Source: Ferruginibacter sp.
GTDB lineage: Bacteria > Bacteroidota > Bacteroidia > Chitinophagales > Chitinophagaceae
Length of the DNA stretch: 6,737 nucleotides
Direction of reading: 5' to 3'
Assembly (NCBI GenBank): GCA_025352435.1
Contig: JANXTN010000257.1
Span: forward strand, 1-6,737
A program made the position numbers and the translations under genes. The notes under the pieces are model-generated. The model did no database searches, was not told the origin of the DNA, and saw nothing but the letters and a program-made list of their open reading frames with translations. Shown here one piece after another: positions 1 through 5,642 of the stretch; the stretch's first letter is position 1; every line of letters starts with the position of its first letter.

Positions 1-1367
1 GTTTTTACGGTATAGGTGCACAACTTAAAGAAGAAGACGGGAAAATAAAAATTACCAGCTTAGTGAGTGGTATGCCTGCCTGGAGAAGTGGCGAATTAAA
101 AGAAAATGATGAAATCATAAAAATTGCACAGGGAGCGGAAGAACCAATAGATGTAACCGGATATTCTGTAACAGATGCGGTAAAAATTATTAGAGGTTCA
201 GAAAAAGGATCTGAAGTAAGATTAACCATTCGTCGCATAGACGGTAGTACAAAAGTTGTGTCTCTACTGAGAGATGAAATAAATATTGATGAAACATTTG
301 CCCGCTCTGTAATTATAAACAGCGAACATAAAATCGGATATATTTATTTACCGGAATTTTATGCAGATTTTCAAAATCCATCAAAACCAAGATGTGCTGC
401 AGATGTAGCCAAAGAAATTGAAAAGTTAAAAAAAGAAAATGTAGAAGGGATAGTTCTCGATTTAAGAAACAATGGTGGCGGATCTTTATATGACGTGGTA
501 CAAATGGCAGGTTTGTTCATTGAAGATGGTCCAATAGTACAGGTAAAAAGCAGAGATGATAAACCATCAATTTTAAGAGATAGAGACAAATCAATACAAT
601 ACACAGGTCCATTTGCTGTAATGGTTGATGAAACAAGTGCCTCTGCATCGGAAATTTTTGCGGCAGCTATACAAGATTATAAAAGAGGAATCATTATTGG
701 CAGTACAAGTACCTACGGGAAAGGAACAGTGCAGAGAACAATTCCTTTAAACCCTGAAAGTGAAAACAGGTTAATAACCAACACAACAAAAGTGGAAGAC
801 CTAGGTTCATTGAAATTAACACTGCAAAAGTTTTATAGAATTAATGGAGGGGCCACACAAATAAAAGGAGTAACACCTGATGTAGTTTTACCGGACAGAT
901 TAGAATATTTAAAATTTAGAGAAAAAGATAACAAATACGCACTTAAGTGGGATGAAATTGAAAAGGTAGATTTTAAACCGTGGGAAAATTACACCAACCT
1001 TAATGGAGTAATTGCATCAGCTAAATTACAAACTACAAACAGCCCTAATTTTACTAAAATAAAAAATAGTGTAAAAATTTTAGAAAGCAATGCTAACAAG
1101 CCTTTCAGCTTGAATTTAAAACAATATGAGGAAGATAAAAAACAATTAAAAAGTGTTTACAAACAACTGGAGGAGGCTTATAAACTTGCCAAAGCGTTAG
1201 ACGTAAAAAACATTACAGCAGATACAATTGAAATTAATAAAACAAAAGAAAAAATAGACCGCAACAAACAGTTCGTAAAAAGAGTTGGGGAAGATATTTA
1301 TGTAGATGAGTCTGTAAAAATATTAAACAATATGATTGTAAACGATAAAATGGCTAAGAAAAATTAG
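1..1367 (+). CDS. prc: Carboxy-terminal processing protease (Prc/Tsp, peptidase S41), 5' end outside window
   Basis: This is a periplasmic tail-specific serine protease that degrades or trims envelope proteins from their C-termini. The reading frame is open from base 3, before the first ATG at 63, and begins inside a PDZ domain (FYGIGAQL, then SGMPAWRSGEL). The true start therefore lies upstream and ATG 63 is internal. Numbering from base 3, the PDZ remnant covers about residues 1-75. The S41 core includes LDLRNNGGG near residues 152-160. The nucleophile is the middle Ser of SASASE (codon 642-644, residue 214), followed by Asp 225 in AAIQDY and the general-base Lys of YGKGTVQ (codon 720-722, residue 240). 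This matches Ser430, Asp441 and Lys455 of E. coli Prc, apart from one extra residue before the Lys. A Lys/Glu-rich C-terminal helical domain follows, as in long Prc proteins of about 680-700 residues, so roughly 250 N-terminal residues are missing. No defect is visible in the part present. The gene ends at TAG 1365-1367 and converges on dinB. Confidence 0.95.
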   Translation, partial: FYGIGAQLKEEDGKIKITSLVSGMPAWRSGELKENDEIIKIAQGAEEPIDVTGYSVTDAVKIIRGSEKGSEVRLTIRRIDGSTKVVSLLRDEINIDETFARSVIINSEHKIGYIYLPEFYADFQNPSKPRCAADVAKEIEKLKKENVEGIVLDLRNNGGGSLYDVVQMAGLFIEDGPIVQVKSRDDKPSILRDRDKSIQYTGPFAVMVDETSASASEIFAAAIQDYKRGIIIGSTSTYGKGTVQRTIPLNPESENRLITNTTKVEDLGSLKLTLQKFYRINGGATQIKGVTPDVVLPDRLEYLKFREKDNKYALKWDEIEKVDFKPWENYTNLNGVIASAKLQTTNSPNFTKIKNSVKILESNANKPFSLNLKQYEEDKKQLKSVYKQLEEAYKLAKALDVKNITADTIEINKTKEKIDRNKQFVKRVGEDIYVDESVKILNNMIVNDKMAKKN

Positions 1368-1381
1368 TTGCCATAATTCTT

Positions 1382-1423
1382 AAAAAGCCGCCATGTAACG
1401 AATTTTACACAGCGGTTTTTTTT
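1382..1423 (+). terminator. Hairpin terminator between convergent prc and dinB, probably bidirectional
   Basis: The hairpin has an outer stem of CCGC (1388-1391) with GCGG (1412-1415) and a symmetric CA/CA internal loop. An inner stem pairs TGTAA (1394-1398) with TTACA (1405-1409) around a 6-nt loop. Eight T follow on the + strand (1416-1423). Five A at 1382-1386 give a T-tract on the minus strand after one intervening base, so it can serve both genes. The + strand T-tract runs into the dinB stop codon (TAA on the minus strand, 1424-1422). Confidence 0.8.
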
Positions 1424-1931
1424 AGATCAAATATTTCTCGTTCGCAATATTTATATGATGATAAAAATGCCCTACTAAAATATTTCCTAGGGTGTTTACT
1501 GTAGCAGCGGCGGTACTAAAATTGCCTGTTGTATTTAGCATATCCAGCGAAAAAGATGTAAATAATAATAAAGTGCTTTCTCTCACTATTTTCATTTCTT
1601 CCACAAGATTTGCCCATGTTCTGCAGTTTGCATCTGAGTTAGCCGCATAAACATTCTCATCATAACCCGGTAGTGTTTGGGCTTCTTTTCTTGCTATTGC
1701 CAGTGCTCGGTAAGAGAATATTCTCTCTGTATCTATCATGTGTTGAAGCATTTCTCTTAACGTCCATTTTCCTTCAGCATATGCATATTGAGATTTCTCT
1801 TCGGTAACAGCATGAAAAAAATCATTCATTATTTTATGCTGACCGGCCAAGGCGGAAAGAATTTCTCTTTCAGGAACGAGAGAAGTATATCTCTCAAAAT
1901 AATTTTTATAAACTGCAGATTCTTCCATCAT
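1422..1931 (-). CDS. DinB family protein (DinB_2-like putative metal-dependent enzyme)
   Basis: This is a 169-residue cytoplasmic four-helix protein of the DinB/YfiT-like superfamily. Members carry a three-His divalent metal site, and some are thiol- or bacillithiol-dependent transferases or hydrolases; the substrate of this group is unknown. Visible landmarks are AEGKWTLREMLQHMIDTER (residues 52-70), LPGYDENVY (87-95) and GHFYHHINIANEKYL (154-168). The likely metal ligands are His64, His155 and His159, with the H-x3-H spacing usual for the family. Its length is normal and no signal peptide is present. The start is ATGATG; the first ATG is used here and the second would shorten the protein by one residue. 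The leader is a run of A with no Shine-Dalgarno sequence. The gene follows the S8 peptidase gene but is separated from it by a terminator, so it is probably transcribed alone. Family assignment is firm, but no function can be stated from sequence. Confidence 0.9.
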   Translation of the reverse strand: MMEESAVYKNYFERYTSLVPEREILSALAGQHKIMNDFFHAVTEEKSQYAYAEGKWTLREMLQHMIDTERIFSYRALAIARKEAQTLPGYDENVYAANSDANCRTWANLVEEMKIVRESTLLLFTSFSLDMLNTTGNFSTAAATVNTLGNILVGHFYHHINIANEKYLI

Positions 1932-1938
1932 TTTTTTT

Positions 1939-1946
1939 CAAATGTA
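1939..1946 (-). promoter_or_regulatory. Candidate Bacteroidota -7 element (TACATTTG) for dinB
   Basis: On the minus strand TACATTTG matches the Bacteroidota -7 consensus TAnnTTTG exactly. It ends 7 nt before the first dinB ATG, across a run of A. Transcription would start about 3-5 nt before the ATG, giving a nearly leaderless mRNA. No convincing TTTG or TTG sits about 19 bp upstream, where the T-tract of the preceding terminator lies, so this rests on the -7 match and its position between terminator and start codon. Confidence 0.4.
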
Positions 1947-1961
1947 CTGTTTACATTAAAT

Positions 1962-1990
1962 AAAAAAGCCGCCTTGATAAACAAAGCGGT
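1962..1990 (-). terminator. Rho-independent terminator of the S8 peptidase gene
   Basis: On the minus strand CCGCTTTG (1989-1982) pairs with CAAGGCGG (1976-1969), forming 8 bp with one G-U pair. The loop is 5 nt, and C plus six T (1968-1962) follow. It lies 27 nt after the S8 peptidase stop and 31 nt before the dinB start. It shares the AAAAAGCCGCC left arm and the AGCGGTTTT right arm with the terminator at 1382-1423. Confidence 0.85.
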
Positions 1991-2016
1991 TTTAAATATT
2001 TAAATTTTGACGATGA

Positions 2017-3675
2017 TTATCCTTTTTTTGACCGTTTAATTTTTGTTTCAGGTATTTTAATTATTGGCTTTTTCTGCATGTTTCCTGCATATTTCATGGC
2101 TTCGTAGGCATTTACAAAACCACCAGTTTTGGAAAGTTCACTCAAAGAAACTTTCTCTTTTGTTTCCGGATTGTTTACTTTTTCTTTTGGCGCTACTGCA
2201 GACTTCTCGATAGCTTCTTTTAATTGTACCGCTGTTAGGTTTGGATAATATTCTAAAAGCAAAGCCGCAATTCCCGCAACTACAGGACATGCCATGGAAG
2301 TACCGCTCAAATTGCCATAATTTTTTCCGCCTGGGAGAGTTGAGTAAATATTTACACCGGGTGCAAAAACATCAACTTCTTTTTTACCATAATTACTGAA
2401 AGAGGCTGTAAGTCCACCATTCTTTAAATCTCCTGCAGCACCAACAGTAATTATATTTTCTGCCCTGCCTTTGCCATTTACAAAATAAGGGTTAGGAAAA
2501 TTGTATGTGGTATCTACGTTTTTTGAATCGTTTCCGGCCGCATGTACAAGCAGAACATTTTTACTTGCTGCATATCTAAACGCATCATCAACCCATTCTT
2601 TCTCCGGAGAAAAATCTTTACCAAAACTCATACTGATTATTTGCGCACCATTATCAACGGCATAACGAATAGCATTAGCAATATCCTTGTCATGCTCATC
2701 TCCATCAGGCACGGCACGTACAGCCATTATCCTAACATTGTCCGCAATACCATCCATTCCTTTACCATTGTTTCTTATCGCTGCAATAATGCCTGCGCAA
2801 TGCGTACCATGCATGGGAGTACTTGCAAGCAAATCATTGTTTCCATAATTGCGATCATTGATATTAGTTTCATCATCCTTTACGATATCGTGTCTGTAAG
2901 CAACGGGAGCCTGCGTTGCAGATTCTCCTTTGCGAAGTTCACCACTCAATTCTTCTATTAACTGCTCATTTGTTATATCCGTTGAGTTATTGGCTTTCGA
3001 AATATTCTGTAAGATGGCTTTAGTCATTTTTGCATCTGCATCGGTTGGTTTATATGGCTCCAAATCAACAGTTGTGTAGGAAGTTTTGCCAAGTTCTTTT
3101 TTGATGACAGAATCGCCCTTCACAATTTTTGAATACATGAACTCAATCTGTTTGGACTGTTGCGGATTTACATCGCCCACTGTTTTCTGTTTGGCTCTTT
3201 CAAAATCCGCAAGTTCTTTTTTGTCTGCTGATGTAATTGCGTCAGCAGCTGTTTTGCCCTCCCATTTTTCTTTAAGTTTATGATAAACTCTTGCTCCTTC
3301 GTAACTGTCTTCTTTTACATTTCTACCATCTTTACCACCAATAAAATTCCACCCGTGTACATCATCTATGTAACCGTTTTTATCGTCATCAATACCGTTG
3401 CCGGGAATTTCTTTTGGGTTGGTCCAAAGTATCGGTTTTAGATCTTCATGTGTTGTGTCTATACCGCTATCAATTACAGCAACGATTACACGTTTGCTTT
3501 TTAAGTTTTTAGATTTTACAAGATCGTAAGCCTTTTGCAAACTAATACCATTGTATCCTGTTGTTGCAGGGTCTAGCTGGTACCAATTTTTTGGAACTTC
3601 CTCTTTACTTTTTTGGGCAAATGCTGATGCACCCAAAAGCATTGCAGCAAAGGCTATTGTAGTAATTTTATTCAT
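2017..3675 (-). CDS. Secreted subtilisin-like serine peptidase (S8 family) with long Asp-His insertion
   Basis: This is a 552-residue exported endopeptidase. A Sec signal peptide covers residues 1-20 (MNKITTIAFAAMLLGASAFA, cut before Gln21), with no lipobox. The catalytic triad is Asp69 (VAVIDSGID), His289 (MHGTHCAG) and Ser460 (GTSMACP), with the oxyanion Asn382 in AAGND. All four are intact. The acidic GNGIDDDKNGYIDD stretch (92-105) looks like the calcium-binding segment common in this family. Asp69 and His289 are 220 residues apart against 32 in subtilisin. The extra segment (about 119-285) is charged, Lys/Glu-rich and probably helical. Only about 48 residues lie between the signal peptide and Asp69, so there is no room for an I9 propeptide. 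The C-terminus (KIKRSKKG) is basic and has no type IX secretion domain, which suggests a periplasmic location. The start ATG at 3675 follows a weak AAAAGAAT leader. A TATTTTCG sequence at 3710-3703 is one mismatch from the TAnnTTTG promoter form. A terminator lies downstream at 1962-1990. Confidence 0.95.
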   Translation of the reverse strand: MNKITTIAFAAMLLGASAFAQKSKEEVPKNWYQLDPATTGYNGISLQKAYDLVKSKNLKSKRVIVAVIDSGIDTTHEDLKPILWTNPKEIPGNGIDDDKNGYIDDVHGWNFIGGKDGRNVKEDSYEGARVYHKLKEKWEGKTAADAITSADKKELADFERAKQKTVGDVNPQQSKQIEFMYSKIVKGDSVIKKELGKTSYTTVDLEPYKPTDADAKMTKAILQNISKANNSTDITNEQLIEELSGELRKGESATQAPVAYRHDIVKDDETNINDRNYGNNDLLASTPMHGTHCAGIIAAIRNNGKGMDGIADNVRIMAVRAVPDGDEHDKDIANAIRYAVDNGAQIISMSFGKDFSPEKEWVDDAFRYAASKNVLLVHAAGNDSKNVDTTYNFPNPYFVNGKGRAENIITVGAAGDLKNGGLTASFSNYGKKEVDVFAPGVNIYSTLPGGKNYGNLSGTSMACPVVAGIAALLLEYYPNLTAVQLKEAIEKSAVAPKEKVNNPETKEKVSLSELSKTGGFVNAYEAMKYAGNMQKKPIIKIPETKIKRSKKG

Positions 3676-3742
3676 ATTCTTTTGGTTGATTTATTTAAGT
3701 AACGAAAATAATACATACAGCTCGGCAAATATTACCATTCGT

Positions 3743-3761
3743 GAAATTTTAAGAAATTTTA
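3743..3761. repeat. Tandem GAAATTTTA pair, 10-bp period
   Basis: GAAATTTTA occurs at 3743-3751 and again at 3753-3761, giving helical-turn spacing of two A/T tracts. It lies about 70-85 bp upstream of the S8 peptidase start. It could be an A-tract element upstream of that gene's promoter, but at this size chance is possible. Confidence 0.4.
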
Positions 3762-3773
3762 TGAGAGCGGGAT

Positions 3774-3836
3774 ACGACGGATTACAGACGATGAACTACA
3801 GACCATGGATTGCAACCCACTGAACGCAGGCTATAG
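3774..3836. repeat. Degenerate heptamer array, ACTACAG type
   Basis: Nine consecutive 7-bp units can be read in one phase. Examples are ATTACAG (3781), ACTACAG (3795), ACCATGG (3802), AACGCAG (3823) and GCTATAG (3830). Most begin with A and a pyrimidine or A and end in AG or GG. The array occupies the middle of the 275-bp gap between the S8 peptidase start and the ALDH stop. No open reading frame, RNA gene or strong promoter explains it. The stretch 3837-3892 between this array and the next shows no clear gene or repeat. Confidence 0.55.
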
Positions 3837-3892
3837 AGAACAAATGCTGGCCTTGGGATCAATACTATTATGAATAGTTGTATTTATTCAAG

Positions 3893-3955
3893 CTTCACAC
3901 TTGCCATCTCCCATTTCCCAATAGCCAATTCCCACTCGCCACTCACCTTCTCACA
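3893..3955. repeat. Degenerate heptamer array, CTYCCCA type, at the 3' end of the ALDH gene
   Basis: Nine contiguous 7-bp units run without a slip. They include CTTGCCA (3900), TCTCCCA (3907), TTTCCCA (3914), ATTCCCA (3928) and CTCGCCA (3935). Position 6 is C in 9 of 9 units, position 7 is A in 8 of 9 and position 5 is C in 7 of 9. The last unit overlaps the ALDH stop codon (3951-3953). In the minus-strand transcript the unit reads TGGGNAN and would lie directly in the 3' untranslated region. The same unit type recurs at the 3' end of purK. Confidence 0.75.
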
Positions 3956-5474
3956 AATCAAACTTTATCCCTTGTGCTAATGGTAATTTATCTGTGTAGT
4001 TAATAGTATTGGTTTGCCTGCGCATATAAATTTTCCATGCATCACTGCCGCTTTCTCTGCCACCGCCGGTCTCTTTTTCCCCACCAAATGCTCCACCTAT
4101 TTCTGCACCGGAGGTACCAATATTTACGTTTGCAATTCCGCAATCACTTCCGGCATTAGATAAGAATTGTTCTGCCTCTCTCAAATTATTTGTTATGATC
4201 GAAGACGACAACCCTTGTGGTACGCCGTTTTGCATGGCAATAGCTTCACCTATCGTTTTGTATTTCATAATATACAAAATAGGAGCAAAAGTTTCATGCT
4301 GTACAATTTCAAAAGTGTTCTTTGCTTCTGCTATACATGGTTTTACATAACAACCGCTTTCAAAAGCTTTGCCTTTTATGACACCTGGTTCGACAATAAA
4401 ATTGCCACCTTCTTCTTTGCATTTTGCAACTGCATTCAGATAGTTTGTTACAGCATCTTTGTCTATCAATGGCCCCACATGCATTTTTTCGTTTAATGGA
4501 TTTCCAATTTTTAATTGGCTGTAGGCATTTACCAAACGCTCTTTAAACTTATTGTATATTTTTTCGTGGATGATTAATCTGCGGGTAGTTGTACACCTTT
4601 GTCCCGCAGTGCCCACCGCACCAAAAACTGCTGCAGTAATTGCAATATTTATATCAGCTTCGCTGGAAATAATGATGGAATTGTTTCCACCTAATTCTAA
4701 CAAACTTCTTCCAAGTCTTTCTCCTACAACTGCTCCCACAGCTTTACCCATGCGTGTGCTTCCTGTAGCGCTAATAAGCGGTATTCTTCTGTCTGCACTT
4801 ATCCATTCACCAACGCTTCTGCCGCCACTTATAAGGCCGCAAACTCCTTCAGGAACATTATTTTCTTTGAACACGCTTTGGATTATTTGTTGGCAAGCCA
4901 CTGCACATAATGGTGTTTTTTCACTTGGTTTCCAAACAGTGACATCTCCGCAAACCCACGCCAGCATGCTATTCCATGCCCAAACTGCTACCGGAAAATT
5001 AAAAGCAGAAATAATTCCTACAATTCCTAGCGGATGATATTGATCGTACATTCTATGACCGGGTCTTTCACTGTGCATAGTGCTTCCATGTAACTGCCGT
5101 GAAAGCCCTACCGCAAAATCACAGATGTCAATCATCTCCTGCACTTCGCCCATTCCTTCTTGTAGGCTTTTACCCATTTCATAACTAACCAAAGTGCCGA
5201 GTTCGGTTTTAAATTTTCTTAATTCCATTCCCACAAGCCTAACAATTTCGCCACGTTTTGGTGCAGGCCACAACCGCCAATCTGCAAATGCTTCTTGTGC
5301 TTTTTCAATCACTGTATCGTAAGCTTCTTTGTCTGCACCCAACACAGTTCCAATTAAGACGCCATCAACAGGAGAGTAGGAAGATAATTTTTCTCCCTTA
5401 GATTTTACCCATTGCACACCGGTAGAAACACCCTTGTTAGTCGCTGATATGTTTAATGTTTGTAGAAAATCCAT
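3951..5474 (-). CDS. ALDH7-family aldehyde dehydrogenase (alpha-aminoadipate semialdehyde / piperideine-6-carboxylate dehydrogenase type)
   Basis: This is a cytoplasmic NAD-dependent aldehyde dehydrogenase of 507 residues, full length for the antiquitin (ALDH7) group. That group oxidises alpha-aminoadipate semialdehyde, in equilibrium with piperideine-6-carboxylate, to alpha-aminoadipate in lysine breakdown (AmaB/Pcd in bacteria, ALDH7A1 in humans). Catalytic residues are Asn159 (SAFNFP), Glu260 (LLELGG), Cys294 (GQRCTTTRR) and Glu394 (HETFAP). Cofactor-site landmarks are Lys182 (WKPSE) and GSTRMG (238-243). The C-terminal NIGTSGAEIGGAFGGEKETG (451-470) and the closing LAQGIKF are ALDH7 hallmarks. 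With a constant offset of 8 from the human enzyme, Glu113 and Arg293 match the substrate-carboxylate and amine-contact residues Glu121 and Arg301, which supports this substrate. The start ATG at 5474 lacks a Shine-Dalgarno sequence. The gene lies 147 bp downstream of purK and is flanked on both sides by heptamer repeats. No other lysine-pathway gene is in the window, so the substrate is inferred from family and residues. No hairpin terminator is seen downstream. Confidence 0.93.
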   Translation of the reverse strand: MDFLQTLNISATNKGVSTGVQWVKSKGEKLSSYSPVDGVLIGTVLGADKEAYDTVIEKAQEAFADWRLWPAPKRGEIVRLVGMELRKFKTELGTLVSYEMGKSLQEGMGEVQEMIDICDFAVGLSRQLHGSTMHSERPGHRMYDQYHPLGIVGIISAFNFPVAVWAWNSMLAWVCGDVTVWKPSEKTPLCAVACQQIIQSVFKENNVPEGVCGLISGGRSVGEWISADRRIPLISATGSTRMGKAVGAVVGERLGRSLLELGGNNSIIISSEADINIAITAAVFGAVGTAGQRCTTTRRLIIHEKIYNKFKERLVNAYSQLKIGNPLNEKMHVGPLIDKDAVTNYLNAVAKCKEEGGNFIVEPGVIKGKAFESGCYVKPCIAEAKNTFEIVQHETFAPILYIMKYKTIGEAIAMQNGVPQGLSSSIITNNLREAEQFLSNAGSDCGIANVNIGTSGAEIGGAFGGEKETGGGRESGSDAWKIYMRRQTNTINYTDKLPLAQGIKFDL

Positions 5475-5484
5475 TTGGTTTAAA

Positions 5485-5554
5485 TTATAATGATGAGTTA
5501 TGAATGATAAATTATGCTTTGTAATAAATTACGAATTTCAAATCACGAATTACG
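5485..5554. repeat. Degenerate heptamer array, AATTACG/TATGAAT type, upstream of the ALDH gene
   Basis: Ten 7-bp units follow in one phase. The clearest run is AATTACG (5527), AATTTCA (5534), AATCACG (5541) and AATTACG (5548). A related run is GATGAGT (5492), TATGAAT (5499), GATAAAT (5506) and TATGCTT (5513). The array ends 10 bp before the ALDH ATG, so it covers the place where that gene's promoter and leader would be. No TAnnTTTG element was found in it. Confidence 0.65.
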
Positions 5555-5559
5555 GTTGT

Positions 5560-5642
5560 ACTCCAAATTCCCAACTCCTAAGTCCCCTTTTCACTTTCGG
5601 CTTCCCGCTACCCACTCGTTTCTACCGACTCACCACTTTCAA
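5560..5642. repeat. Degenerate heptamer array, CTYCCCA type, overlapping the 3' end of purK
   Basis: Four units starting at 5560, including ATTCCCA (5567) and ACTCCTA (5574), are followed by eight units in register from 5587. These include CTTCCCG (5601), CTACCCA (5608) and CTCACCA (5629), and all eight begin with CT. One unit near 5581 is 6 bp, which shifts the phase by one base. The unit type matches the array at 3893-3955. The last three units (5622-5642) lie within purK and encode its final six residues and stop. With the adjoining array at 5485-5554, heptamers fill nearly the whole purK-ALDH gap. Confidence 0.75.

Noticed and set aside
63..65. ATG at 63 as the start of the protease gene
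   Set aside because: The frame is open to the left edge and the upstream residues (FYGIGAQL) are a conserved part of the PDZ domain, so this Met is internal.
2017..2100. Type IX secretion C-terminal domain on the S8 peptidase
   Set aside because: After the catalytic domain the protein ends in a short basic tail, with no beta-rich domain of about 80 residues.
2542..2961. 139-residue open frame on the + strand opposite the S8 peptidase gene
   Set aside because: It is antisense to conserved catalytic-domain coding sequence, is rich in Ile/Ser/Cys as expected for a shadow frame, and has no domain.
3551..3823. 90-residue + strand open frame reaching into the gap after 3676
   Set aside because: Most of it is antisense to the S8 signal peptide region and the rest reads through the heptamer array. 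No motif or start signal supports it.
3864..3878. Short hairpin ACTATT-ATG-AATAGT downstream of the ALDH gene as a terminator
   Set aside because: It has a 6-bp AT-rich stem with a 3-nt loop and no T-tract on the minus strand, too weak to call.
3893..3955. G-quadruplex in the minus-strand transcript from the repeated GG/GGG runs
   Set aside because: The runs are mostly GG with variable loops. The 7-bp period explains them more simply and stability cannot be judged here.
4552..5037. 161-residue open frame on the + strand opposite the ALDH gene
   Set aside because: It lies wholly antisense to a strongly conserved coding region and shows no recognisable motif.
3774..5642. CRISPR array
   Set aside because: Units are 7 bp and contiguous, with no 25-40 bp repeats, no unique spacers and no cas genes.
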